From the NCBI GenBank assembly GCA_965247125.1, contig CBDFGO010000002.1:1302001-1366000 (forward strand): a stretch of 64,000 nucleotides of DNA, given 5' to 3'. This document shows, in pieces, positions 1 to 10,400 of this stretch. This stretch comes from CALBJU01 sp965247125 (GTDB taxonomy: Bacteria; Bacteroidota; Rhodothermia; Rhodothermales; UBA10348). A program made the translations under genes and the position numbers. The notes under the pieces were generated by a model. It searched no databases, had not been told where the DNA came from, and saw only the letters and a list, made by a program, of their open reading frames with translations. How positions within the stretch are numbered: position 1 is the stretch's first letter; each line of letters opens with the position of its first letter.

Positions 1-34
1 TTGAAATTTATTGCGCCGTGCGCTGCAACGCGTT

Positions 35-625
35 TTGTCCGATCCCGCCACAGTTACCCAACTTCTGAATGCCGCCCAATCGGGAGATCGATCGGCGATG
101 GACCGACTTTTTCCCTTAGTGTATGATGAGCTTCACAACCGAGCTGGGAAACAGCGTGCAATGGCGGGTGGGCTCGCAACCATGAATACGACCGCCATTG
201 TTCATGAGGCTTATCTGAAACTGGCTGATCAAAAGGGGGCTAAATTTGAGAACCGGGCTCACTTTTTTGCGGTCGCCGCCAAGGCCATGCGGCATGTTTT
301 TCTGGACTAAGCAAAACGTAAAAGTCGACAGAAAAGGGGCGGAAACGTCGCCCATGTGGATATCGACGATGTGCCCGTGGCAGCCTCCACGATTGAAATG
401 GGCCACGATGAAGCCGATCGTGTTCTGGCGCTGGATATAGCGCTGGACGAACTGGCGAAGGACAATCCAAGGCTTGCCCAGGTAGTAGAGTGTCGATTTT
501 TTGGCGGAATGACCGTCGAGGATACGGCCAATGTTGTAGACACCTCTCCTGCTACAGTAAAGAGGGACTGGAACACGGCGCGCGCACTCCTGTTTCGCGC
601 CATGAAGTCGTCAGGTGGTGAGTGA
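35..625 (+). pseudogene. ECF-family RNA polymerase sigma factor interrupted by an in-frame stop
   Basis: This encodes a short sigma-70-type factor of the ECF class often linked to PknB-type kinases (the Sig-70_X6 type). A region-2-like stretch with TTAIVHEAYLKL precedes a region-4 helix-turn-helix with the core TVEDTANVVDTSPATVKRDW. The reading frame is broken by TAA at 308-310, exactly where the family normally has Tyr in a D-Y-A-(R/K) motif; the same frame resumes without any shift as AKRKSRQKRGG and runs to the TGA at 623-625. A stop lies in frame at 2-4, so the start must be internal. TTG at 35 gives MSDPATVTQLL, which matches the usual N-terminus; TTG at 11 is the alternative. The stop overlaps the kinase start as TGATG, so the two were translationally coupled. 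The gene may be a true pseudogene, carry a sequence error, or be read through. Family assignment is firm, functional state is not. Confidence 0.82.
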
Positions 626-2889
626 TGGGCAAACTCACTGGCATACTGTCTGACATCCTGTCTTTGCCCGAAGATGAGCGATCAGCCCGCATTGATGAGG
701 TCGCGGGTGACGATTCCGGTCTTAAAAATGAGCTGATTGAGCTGGTTTCGTCGTATAAAGATGCGACAGGCTTCTTCGATGATCTGGCCGAAGGGCTGGG
801 ACTTCCCGGAGCCGCCACACCATCAGAAAATGCGATGACTTCGGATCCTTCAGCCATGATCGGGCAAGAGCTGGCCCAGTATCGCATCGTCGAGTTTATT
901 GGCGGTGGCGGCATGGGTATGGTGTACAAAGCCGAGGATACTCGCCTGGGACGACACGCCGCGCTGAAACTGTTGCCCACATCCCTCGGAAACGACCCGG
1001 AGGCGCGCGAGCGCTTCCTGCGCGAAGCGCGCGCGGCTTCTGCGCTCGATCACCCCAACATCTGTACGGTGTTCGAAATCGGGGACGCTGCCGGACAGTC
1101 TTTCATAGCGATGGCTTATTACGAGGGTCAAACTATTGAGAAACTCATCTCTCGTGGACCTCTCGATGTAGATCTCGCCATCAGGCTCAGCTCCGAAATG
1201 TGCTCAGGCCTTTCACTCGCTCACCAGAAGGGCATTGTTCATCGTGACATGAAGCCTGCGAACGTGATCGTTGTCGATAGCGTCGTGAAAATCCTGGACT
1301 TCGGATTGGCCAAATCAGACAATTCTGCGGTGATGACAAAAGAAGGAGTCGTCCTCGGAACGGCTGCGTACATGTCCCCCGAACAGGCGACCGGAAAGGC
1401 GATCGATCATCGAACGGATATCTGGTCCACCGGAGCGATGATGTACGAGATGCTTGCAGGTGATCGACCGTTTCCCGGGGCATATCCCCAGGCGGTGATG
1501 TATGGGATTTTGAATACCGATCCCGAACCCCTGTCCGCTCTCCGCCCGGGTCTGCCGATGCAACTCATCCAGGTTGTTGAGAGGGCCCTCTCAAAGAATC
1601 CAAAAGATCGCTTCGCGAACATGGATGAGATGCTGGCTGAATTAACGGCAGTTACCGACCGACAGTCTGCAAAATCGGCCGCTCGTCATTTCGTCGAAGA
1701 TATTGAACCGGCGCTCCCTGCTGTGCTATCGCCGGTAGACGAGGACGTTCTGCACATCTTGTGTGTGGACGACGAGCTCGAGCTGGAACTCCTTATGCAA
1801 CAACGGTTTAGAAAGAAAATCCGCGCGGGAGAGTGGAAGTTTGTTTTTGCACTGGACGGAATTGACGCACTCCAGAAGCTGGAGGGACATCCTGAAATCG
1901 GCGTCATCTTGACCGATCTCAACATGCCCCGCATGGATGGGCTCAGCCTGCTCGAAAAATTGGCCGAATTGGATCGGCCGCTGCGAACTGTCGTCGTTTC
2001 TGCCTACGGCGATATGGAAAAAATTCGAACGGTGATGAACCGCGGCGCCTTCGATTTTGTGACCAAGCCGGTTGAGTTCAAGGACCTCGAAACGACTACG
2101 CTGAAAGCCGCAAACGATCTAGCTGAATATCGGAGGGCGCTTCGGGGCCAACAACAGGCGGTTTCGATCCAACAAGAAATCGACGTCGCAAGACGAATTC
2201 AGGACGCCATCATCCCGGTTTCGTTCCCGTCCTCACCGTCGATGCAGATGTATGGGTTCAGCGCACCCGCATCGGACGTAAGTGGCACGTTTTACGATGC
2301 CTTCGATATGTCAGAAAACCGCGTCGGTATTCTCATGGGCGACGTTGGAGGGCGTGGGGTAACAGCCGCCCTCTTGATGGCGATGGGGCAGACTTTCGTC
2401 AAGAGCTTCATGCAACAGGGTGTATCACCCGCCGATTGTCTGACCCAACTCAATTCGATGCTCTTTGCCGACGGCCTACCCAACGTTGGCTTGAAGATGA
2501 TCGCAGCCATCATCAATACAGACACCGGTGCCCTGGAAATGGCCAACGCCGGTCATGAGACCCCGTTCATACTCCACAATAGAGGTGTATTGGAATCGCT
2601 GGATGCCTGTGGATCGTGCATCTGGGAAGAAGCTGATGTTGACTTTGAATCTGAATCAGCATCTCTCGGTACCGGTGACGCCATCGTCCTCCTGTCGCGC
2701 GGAATGGTGGCCACGCGGAATAGTTCTGGCTCCAAATTTTCGCGCGAAAAAATGGCATCCGCCCTGAGAGAGATCGACGACGCCAAGCCAACATCGCTCA
2801 TCCGGCACGTGGTCCGGGCTGTGCAGGAGCACGCCGGTGACGTCGATCCACGGGAGGATCTGACCATCCTTGCAGCCAGAAAGATCTGA
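625..2889 (+). CDS. Ser/Thr protein kinase fused to a receiver domain and a degenerate SpoIIE/RsbU-type phosphatase domain
   Basis: This is a three-part cytosolic signalling protein of 754 residues. A helical N-terminus of about 75 residues precedes a PknB-like kinase domain (about 80-345) with glycine loop GGGGMGMVYK, catalytic VHRDMKPAN near 207, DFG near 226 and activation segment GTAAYMSPEQ. A receiver domain follows (about 376-495) with the acidic pair VDDE, a probable phospho-acceptor Asp in LTDLNMPRMDG near 430 and the late Lys in FVTKPVE. The C-terminal 240 residues are a PPM/SpoIIE-like domain. Two of its four expected metal-binding Asp are replaced: the first motif reads SGTFYD where GGDFYD is usual, and the third reads LSRGM where TDG is usual. 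GDVGGRG and EDLT are kept. The phosphatase is therefore probably inactive or altered. ATG at 625 overlaps the sigma-factor stop and follows an AGGTGG ribosome-binding site. It is the only receiver domain in the window. Confidence 0.9.
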   Translation: MGKLTGILSDILSLPEDERSARIDEVAGDDSGLKNELIELVSSYKDATGFFDDLAEGLGLPGAATPSENAMTSDPSAMIGQELAQYRIVEFIGGGGMGMVYKAEDTRLGRHAALKLLPTSLGNDPEARERFLREARAASALDHPNICTVFEIGDAAGQSFIAMAYYEGQTIEKLISRGPLDVDLAIRLSSEMCSGLSLAHQKGIVHRDMKPANVIVVDSVVKILDFGLAKSDNSAVMTKEGVVLGTAAYMSPEQATGKAIDHRTDIWSTGAMMYEMLAGDRPFPGAYPQAVMYGILNTDPEPLSALRPGLPMQLIQVVERALSKNPKDRFANMDEMLAELTAVTDRQSAKSAARHFVEDIEPALPAVLSPVDEDVLHILCVDDELELELLMQQRFRKKIRAGEWKFVFALDGIDALQKLEGHPEIGVILTDLNMPRMDGLSLLEKLAELDRPLRTVVVSAYGDMEKIRTVMNRGAFDFVTKPVEFKDLETTTLKAANDLAEYRRALRGQQQAVSIQQEIDVARRIQDAIIPVSFPSSPSMQMYGFSAPASDVSGTFYDAFDMSENRVGILMGDVGGRGVTAALLMAMGQTFVKSFMQQGVSPADCLTQLNSMLFADGLPNVGLKMIAAIINTDTGALEMANAGHETPFILHNRGVLESLDACGSCIWEEADVDFESESASLGTGDAIVLLSRGMVATRNSSGSKFSREKMASALREIDDAKPTSLIRHVVRAVQEHAGDVDPREDLTILAARKI

Positions 2890-2895
2890 CCTGAT

Positions 2896-4227
2896 CTACC
2901 GAAGCCGGAAGATCATCTCGTTGATCATATCCCGGTACTGATACAACAAGCGGTCCCAGGGTCGGAAACACATGTCACACGTCGCCGAAGTATCGCGTGC
3001 CTGACTGTACTCGGAAACAATCTTGACGACGAATTTTACGGGGCTGATGTCTCCCTGCTTTACGATGACGCGAGTCCTGGTCGTTGAGGATTCAAATCGG
3101 GAGACGGTCCAGGCGGTCCTCAAATAACCCGTCTCCTTGTCGGTGATCTCCAGGATATCGAAGGCAGACAGCACGATCAGACTCATCGTTTTCCATGCGT
3201 CATCAAATGATCGTTCCGCGCCAACTTCAATCGTGATATTGTTGTTTGCCTGATCCGACGCTTCGCTTCCCGTGAACGCTTCATCCACATTCAGCTCCAC
3301 CAGGTCCAGTTCTTCGGGGGCTGTCCGTCCGGTCTGGTTGCAGTATCTACGGGTCTGGCCGACGTATCCGTCCTGTTCGATACCGACTTCCACACATTTC
3401 TCTTCCGGAACGACGACCGAATACTCATCCGTACCAACGACACGTCCGTCCACCAAGATGCTTCCTGTACGTGGGAGTACACGAACAGTGATCTGGCGAT
3501 CGGTTAAGAATATCGTCGTCGCTTTTGGAGGAGCTTCCATCCGCTCCTGATTGCAAAACACTTCTTCCTTGCCCACGAATCCGTCTGCGGTGGCGCCCAC
3601 CGTCACGCAAGAGTTTTCAGGGAGTCGAACTTCGATGAAATTTTCGCCCGCGAACTGGGCGTCTACCCAGATAGATGAGCTGGGTGGCCGTGCGCTGACC
3701 ACAATCATGCGATCGGTGATATTCAAGACATCGGTCAACGGAAGGACGCCCGATCCGTCGTTCGTGGAATATTCCGTCCGAGCCGGCCAGAAACCGTCGA
3801 GTCGCGCCTCGACAGCTACGGTCTGGTTGGGTGCGACAGATATATCAGCCGTCCCGATGCCAATTCGGGTGTCGCCAGCGAATATGGCTGCGTCCTCGCT
3901 CGAGGCGACAACTGACACAACCCTGGTATCCAGGGCGAGCGTCATGGGCGAAGCATATTTTTGCTTGCGCACGAAATCCCACTGTTCGCTTTGAAAGCCC
4001 TCTGCCTCAACGACGATGGAATTCGTGTTGTTTTTTTTGAGCTTGTAGGTGGCCCTTCCCGTTCCAATCAGCTTCAAGGAGCCATTCGTATTGACGAGAT
4101 AAATCTTGGCATCAGCCGGGTCGGCGACAAACGATATTTTCTGGGCCACAACGTGAGCGGGGACGGCGGCCAGGATTGTCAAAAAGAAAACTACTGCAGC
4201 TAATCCAAACTTGATAAAGTTCTTCAT
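2896..4227 (-). CDS. Exported protein with PEGA-like beta repeats, function unknown
   Basis: The 443-residue product begins with a clear signal peptide (MKNFIKFGLAAVVFF... ending near AHVVAQ). ATG at 4227 was chosen because the longer frame to 4269 only adds a charged extension ahead of the signal. The middle holds at least three or four repeats of about 75 residues of the PEGA kind (a short beta unit around IWVD, IFAGD or ILVDG followed by a hydrophobic strand and DGF or DGY). Two of the repeats end in CNQ and carry a second Cys about 25 residues earlier, suggesting one disulfide per repeat. A different C-terminal domain (about 325-443) contains TGYLRTAW and a late CDMC motif. PEGA domains are common in surface-layer or kinase-associated proteins, but I do not recognise the C-terminal domain. 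It converges on the kinase gene with only 6 bases between stops. Confidence 0.75.
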   Translation of the reverse strand: MKNFIKFGLAAVVFFLTILAAVPAHVVAQKISFVADPADAKIYLVNTNGSLKLIGTGRATYKLKKNNTNSIVVEAEGFQSEQWDFVRKQKYASPMTLALDTRVVSVVASSEDAAIFAGDTRIGIGTADISVAPNQTVAVEARLDGFWPARTEYSTNDGSGVLPLTDVLNITDRMIVVSARPPSSSIWVDAQFAGENFIEVRLPENSCVTVGATADGFVGKEEVFCNQERMEAPPKATTIFLTDRQITVRVLPRTGSILVDGRVVGTDEYSVVVPEEKCVEVGIEQDGYVGQTRRYCNQTGRTAPEELDLVELNVDEAFTGSEASDQANNNITIEVGAERSFDDAWKTMSLIVLSAFDILEITDKETGYLRTAWTVSRFESSTTRTRVIVKQGDISPVKFVVKIVSEYSQARDTSATCDMCFRPWDRLLYQYRDMINEMIFRLR

Positions 4228-4417
4228 CTCAATAGACCAGGTGGGTGGCGACTTTCGGGGAGGGCGCAATCTACTGTAATAAGAAGCTTTATTCGCCCTT
4301 GATTACTGACATTCTAGTCTAGTGAGGGCAATATTCCAACAAAATCTCCGCTGACCACTCCGGCTTCGCTTCAACACTTAAATTGCACCAATATTGTGTC
4401 AAAAAGCCTGCCATCTC

Positions 4418-7354
4418 ATGAAATCATTCCTTTTCGCGGCGGCCGTTTCACTTTTGCTGATTTCGCCCGTTTCAGCGCGCCAGGCAACGATATCAGAAGC
4501 GCTTAGATCTATCGAGACCTACCCGTTCAGTGAGCCCAATGACGTCCCGATCCTGACGAAGGACACCCGCCTGTATCCATACCATTCTTTTGAGGGCTAC
4601 AGCCACGACTCCACACCCATGGACTGGAACATCGTGAAGCTTGAAAATGAATTCATCGAGGTCTACGTCCTGCCGGAAGTAGGCGGGAAGGTCTGGGGGG
4701 CAATCGAGAAGAAATCCGGGCAGGAGTTCATCTATCGAAACGAGGTCATGAAGTTCAGGAATATTTCCCTGCGCGGGCCCTGGACCTCCGGCGGAATCGA
4801 ATTCAATTTTGGGGTGATTGGGCACACTCCTTCCACCGCGTCGCCCATCGACTACCGGCTTGTGGAAAATGACGATGGGAGCGTGAGCTGCTTCGTGGGC
4901 GCGATGGATCTCCCCTCCCGAACGTCATGGCGGGTCGAAATTCGACTTCCCGCTAATGCTTCCTACTTCGAAACGAACGTCTACTGGAATAATCCGACCT
5001 CGCTCGTCCAGCCCTACTACAACTGGATGACGGCCGCCGCGTTTGCCCGCTATGATCTGACGATGAGCATTCCAGGAAATCAGTATCTGAAGCATTCCGG
5101 GGCGGTTCATTCGTGGCCCTTCGACGAAAACGGGCGCTATCTGCCAGAGTACTCGCAGAATGTGTTCGAGGGTCATAAGTCTTATCACGTAGTCGGCGAG
5201 TACAACGACTACTTCGGCGGCTACTACGCCAATGACGACTACGGATTCGGCCACTGGGCGCGTTTTGAGGATATGCCCGGCCAGAAATTGTGGTTGTGGG
5301 CGCTCTCGCGCCAGGGTGGTGTTTGGGATGATCTATTGACGGACACGGATGGGCAATACGTCGAATACCAGGCTGGGCGCATGTTCGTCCAGTACTCACC
5401 GGGCGCGCACGCCAACCCGATCACCAAGGCTGGCTTCCCCCCTCTCACGACCGATCGGTGGTCGGAGCGCTGGTTTCCTGTGCTGGAGACCGGGGGTATT
5501 TCAGATGTCTCTGAAAAAGGGGTGATGCATGTCACGCGGGACGGCAGCACGGTGACTGTTCGACTTAACGCCTTCGAGTCGGTCACCGACACGTTGGAGA
5601 TATCAAACGACGCACTCCTGATACATCGGGAAGGATTGGCCATAGATCCTCTGATGCTTTGGGAGACGACGGTGGATATCTCCCACACCGACAATTTTTC
5701 TGTGACTCTTCCGGAGCTTGATCTGACCTGGTCGACTGATGGCACGGAGCGCGATTTGCAGCGGCCATTTTCTCTCGATCCTGCTGCTCGCCCCACTATA
5801 TCTGATGTGGATCGGAACGTATTTGAAGGCCGCGAGCTGATGAAAGCCCGACGCTATCCGGCGGCTCGAGAACTGTTTGAAGCCGCCCTCTCGGAAGAAT
5901 CCTGGAATCGGGATGCGCTGGTCGAACTGGCCTCCCTGGATCTGCGCGAGGCGCACTATACCTCGGGTATAAAGCATGCACGAAAGGCCCTGCAACTGAA
6001 TGCGCACGACGCGGACGCCAATTTCATCGCTGGAGCCCTGTATCAGGCGCTCGACAGGCCCCTGGATGCCCGGGATTCATACAGCTGGGCCGCTCGATCC
6101 ATAGCGTATCGATCGAGCGCAAACGCGCGCATCGCGGATATCGCGCTGCGCGCAGGCCGCGCCGAGGAAGCTCTCGAATTTGCGAACCGAAGCCTGGACT
6201 ACGATCGCTACAATGTGAGCGCGCTCGAAGTCAGGGCCGTGGCAGAGCGAGTGCTGGAACGCTCCACGGCAGCAATGCTGGATCGCATCGAGGCCTTCGA
6301 CCCACTCAATCACTTCATACGCGCCGAACGATTCTTGTCCGGCGAAACGGACTGGGCGGCATTCGAAAATGGACTTACCAGCGAGTTTCCTGATCAGTCC
6401 ATTTTAGAGCTGGCCATCCGATACCAGTCGCTTGGGCAAATAGACGATGCTCTCAGGCTCCTTTTGGAGCGAACACCTACCACAGATAACGCCATGATTC
6501 CGCTCTGGGCAGCCTTTCTAAGTGGAGACGTGAGCTTGATCGAGGTGGCGACCCGGATCAATGGCGGAATCACCACCCCTTATCGGCCGGAGTCGTTGCC
6601 CGTCTTGCAATGGGTGATGGCCCATGACGATCACTGGGCGTGGTTGTATCTGAACGGCTTGAATCTATGGGCGCTGAATGGCCCGGCGGAGGCGCTGGCA
6701 AGTTGGGATGCGCTTGGCGAAGAACCGGATCATGCTGCGTTTTACGTAGCTCGCAGCCTGCTTGCCTCATCGCTCAGGGAGCGAGATCCCGAAACTGACC
6801 TTCTGCGAGCGGTCGAATCCTCCGACAGCTCTCGGCTTACGGAAATCTACCTGATCCGACACTACCAGCGGACGGGTCAATGGCAGAAATCGCTTGATCG
6901 ATCGGGCAGCGCGATCGGCCGGTACCTGGGCGACTTCAATCTGGAGCTTCTTCACGCACGCGCCCTCCTTTTCCTCGGACAGACAGTTGAGGCCGTCGAG
7001 GTCATGGAAACGACATTTGTACTGCCTTCTGAGAACGCCGGCCAGAGTCACCTGTTGTTCATGGCGGCACATCTGATGGCGGCGATGGATGCGATTGAAT
7101 CGGGCGAGCTGGATTTGGCGCGTTCTCACGTCGAGCGGTCGATGGAGTGGCCCGAGCGGTTGGGACAAGGCAGACCCTATGAGCCCGACGAGCTTATCGC
7201 GCAGTTCATCATGGGTCATATGTCGCAGGAAGAAGGCGTTTCAGGCGAAGAAGGACGAATAGACAAGCAAGAGTTGGCTGAGATGCAGACCAACGATCCG
7301 CGCTCATTGACAGACCTCTTGATTCAAAGGGCGCTCCAGCTGGAAGAACGGTAG
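4418..7354 (+). CDS. Secreted DUF5107 domain protein with TPR repeats
   Basis: This 978-residue exported protein has a signal peptide (MKSFLFAAAVSLLLISPVSARQ), which fixes the start at ATG 4418 rather than the upstream TTG at 4394. The N-terminal 350 residues match the DUF5107 pattern: LENEFIEVYVLPEVGGKVWG, then a GGIEFNFG motif, a wet aromatic-rich stretch (YYNWMTAAAFARYD) and a conserved H-x-W segment. From about 460 to the C-terminus the protein is helical with recurring Ala/Leu-rich 34-residue TPR-like units. DUF5107 has a galactose-mutarotase-like look and often sits with sugar-related genes, but the substrate is not known. Here it lies between the PEGA protein and a TPR kinase, with about 190 bases upstream shared with the divergent PEGA gene, so both promoters lie there. 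Confidence 0.85.
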   Translation: MKSFLFAAAVSLLLISPVSARQATISEALRSIETYPFSEPNDVPILTKDTRLYPYHSFEGYSHDSTPMDWNIVKLENEFIEVYVLPEVGGKVWGAIEKKSGQEFIYRNEVMKFRNISLRGPWTSGGIEFNFGVIGHTPSTASPIDYRLVENDDGSVSCFVGAMDLPSRTSWRVEIRLPANASYFETNVYWNNPTSLVQPYYNWMTAAAFARYDLTMSIPGNQYLKHSGAVHSWPFDENGRYLPEYSQNVFEGHKSYHVVGEYNDYFGGYYANDDYGFGHWARFEDMPGQKLWLWALSRQGGVWDDLLTDTDGQYVEYQAGRMFVQYSPGAHANPITKAGFPPLTTDRWSERWFPVLETGGISDVSEKGVMHVTRDGSTVTVRLNAFESVTDTLEISNDALLIHREGLAIDPLMLWETTVDISHTDNFSVTLPELDLTWSTDGTERDLQRPFSLDPAARPTISDVDRNVFEGRELMKARRYPAARELFEAALSEESWNRDALVELASLDLREAHYTSGIKHARKALQLNAHDADANFIAGALYQALDRPLDARDSYSWAARSIAYRSSANARIADIALRAGRAEEALEFANRSLDYDRYNVSALEVRAVAERVLERSTAAMLDRIEAFDPLNHFIRAERFLSGETDWAAFENGLTSEFPDQSILELAIRYQSLGQIDDALRLLLERTPTTDNAMIPLWAAFLSGDVSLIEVATRINGGITTPYRPESLPVLQWVMAHDDHWAWLYLNGLNLWALNGPAEALASWDALGEEPDHAAFYVARSLLASSLRERDPETDLLRAVESSDSSRLTEIYLIRHYQRTGQWQKSLDRSGSAIGRYLGDFNLELLHARALLFLGQTVEAVEVMETTFVLPSENAGQSHLLFMAAHLMAAMDAIESGELDLARSHVERSMEWPERLGQGRPYEPDELIAQFIMGHMSQEEGVSGEEGRIDKQELAEMQTNDPRSLTDLLIQRALQLEER

Positions 7355-7462
7355 GTCGCAAGGGATTAAATACGGTGCTAGGGTGCCGCGAAACGTGCCA
7401 GATCCCTCCATAGTTCAGGATCGATTTATTACATTGTCCGGCCACCCCCAAATCGCCTCGCC

Positions 7463-10400
7463 ATGATCGGAAAAACCATTTCACAGTACACAATCCTTGA
7501 GCAGCTCGGTTCGGGCGGAATGGGAGTAGTGTACAAGGCCAAGGACACGAAGCTGGGGCGCGTCGTCGCCCTGAAGTTTCTGCCTCCGCAGTTCAGCTCG
7601 GATGAGGGCGCCAAGAGGCGGTTCATGCAAGAAGCTCAGGCAGCTTCGGCCCTCGATGACCCGCACATCTGCACGATCCACGATATCGCCGAGGCCGAGG
7701 ATGGACAGCTATTCATTGTGATGGCGTTCTACGACGGGACCACGCTCAAATATTTGGTCGACTCTGAGGATCTGGACATCGAAAGGGCGACCAGCATTGC
7801 GAGGCAGGCGGCACTGGGACTCGGGACGGCGCACGCGAATGGAATCGTTCATCGTGACGTGAAGCCAGCCAATATCATGGTCACCGAACGAGGAATCGTC
7901 AAGATTCTAGATTTCGGAGTTGCCAAGCTGGGAGAATCTTCCGACCTGACGCGCGAAGGGTCAACCATCGGTACGGCGGCCTATATGAGTCCTGAGCAGG
8001 CCCGCGGCGAGAGTGTCGATTATCGTTCCGACATCTGGTCCATCGGAGCCATGCTCTACGAACTGCTCTCAGGCAAGCGTCCATTCGGCGGTGGCTACGA
8101 AGCAGCGGTCGCCTATTCGATTCTCAATGAGGACCCGGCGCCATTGAGTGATATCCCTGAAGAGTTAGCCGCTATCGTAGCGTCTGCATTGTCGAAAGAT
8201 CCTTCCGCCCGGCCTACTTCTGCGGTTGACCTTGCCAATGCTCTGGCTCCGTTTGCGGGGGCATCCGTGGTGCAAACACGGGAACGTCCGGCTCTCGTAA
8301 GCTCGCCTACAGAGCAAGCTCCTCAACTGCAGGCAATCATTCTGAGGTTTACCGTGGGCGCAGCGGTGGCGCTCGGAGCTCTATATGCTGCCATGATCGC
8401 GCTTGGCCTGCCCGACTGGGTGTTCCCCGTAGGAGTACTGCTTGCCTTGATTGGTCTGCCCATCATTCTCTACAGCGCCTCTCTGGACAAGCAGCGAGCT
8501 TTCCTGGATTCAGGCGAACGTAAAAAACTCACGGGCCTGAGAGCGTGGCTGACCACAAAAAGGGCCTATCAGGGAGGCATGTTGGCGGCAGGTGGCCTCC
8601 TGATCGCCATTCTTGGCTTCGTGGGCCTTCGAGCCGCAGGAATAGGTCCTTTCGCGACACTGATCAGTGGCGGTACACTGAGTGAACAGGACCTCCTCGT
8701 GATTGCGGATTTCGACAACACCACCGAGGATGCATCACTTGGGTTTACTGTCACGGAAGCATTTAGAATCGATCTGTCCCAGTCTTCGGCAGTTCGACTG
8801 ATGGATCGGTCAGCGGTTAAGTCTACCCTGCAACGCATGCAGGTGAACGCCGACACCACATTGTCTTCGAATCTTGCATTGCAGATTGCCGAACGTGAGG
8901 GAGCGAAGGGTGTCATTGAAGGGGATATCACCGCGGCCGGCGCGGGATTCATCCTGAATGCGCGCATATTATCGGGTACCGATGGTTCGCAGCTAGCTGC
9001 GTTTAGAGAGAGTGCCCGATCTGACGCTGACATACTGGATGCGATCGACCGCCTATCCGCAAAACTCAGGGAAGGCATTGGCGAGTCACTTATTGAGATT
9101 CGCTCGGATCGTCCCCTGGAACAGGTCACAACGTCCAACACGGAAGCCCTCCGGCTCTACACGCAGGCGATGGAAATGTCGAGTGCCGGTAATATGGAGG
9201 AAGCGCTGGAGCTCCTCAGGCGCGTCGCTGAGATGGACTCGACCTTCGCGATGGGATATCGTAAACAAGCGGTACTGATGCGCAATCTGGGGTATCCCTC
9301 AGATTCGGTGGCAACTGCCATTCGGAAGGGGTACGCTTTGCGAGACCGATTGCCTCTGAGAGAGCGACTTCTTCTGGAGGCCTATTACGAAGGTGAGATT
9401 GAGGAAGACCCGGATGAACAAATTCGCATCTATGAGGACGTGCTGCGCCGCTATCCATATGAAGAAACCGCCTTGAATAATCTTTCATTGTTGTATAACA
9501 GCCGCCAGCGATTTGAGGAAAGTGAACCACTTCTGAGAAGAGCGCTGGAAGTGGAAGATGGAGCTGTATTCTACGGTAACCTGATTTACAGTGTCACGCA
9601 GCAGGGCAGGCTCGACGATGCACTCACGGAAATTGAACGATATGATGAAGCGCTCCCCGGGCTGACCAGGGCCGCCGTTTTTCGGGTGGAAAATTTTTAT
9701 CTACGGGATGATTTCGAAGCCGCCGAGGCCTGGGCAGATTCGATGGAAACCCGCGCAAATGGAGCTGCTGATCTCCAGTCCGCCAAAAACAACCAGGATA
9801 ACATCCGAATTGCTCAAGGCAAGATCGTCGAAGCCAAAACATATCGAGATGATCGCCAGAAGATTGCCAGGGATCGTTTTCCGGAATCGGATCCAGTAAG
9901 ACGGGAACGTGATTCGCTCTTTTCAGCGATGGACTATGCCCATGAAGTTGCCCTGATAACAGGAGACAATCGCGTATGGAGGTCGCTCCTCGACGAGGTC
10001 GTTGAACACTGGAACAGCAATCCACAAGAGGAGGACGCCGACCCCTATGCCTTCTTCGCGGTCACTCTCGCCACGATGGGATTTCCAGAAGAAGCTCAGG
10101 GCTGGGTAGATCAGCACGAAGCCTTCCACGAGAGGACTGGAGAGGAAATGAGCGACAATGGCCGCGCAATAGCGGCCTACACGAGCGCACTGAACGGAAA
10201 TGATATCCAGGCCGCTATCGATGAAATCGAAGATGCCATATCGAACTTCAGCTGCCTCAGATGTTGGCGGGACGCTCTTGGTGATCTTGAATTATTGCAA
10301 GGCAATCTGAGTGGGGCGATCCAGCAGTATGAAGAATTCACGTCCCGCATTGATGGCGCCGCTCTCTATTCGGATGAAGGCACGATGGCAGTGGGATTGT

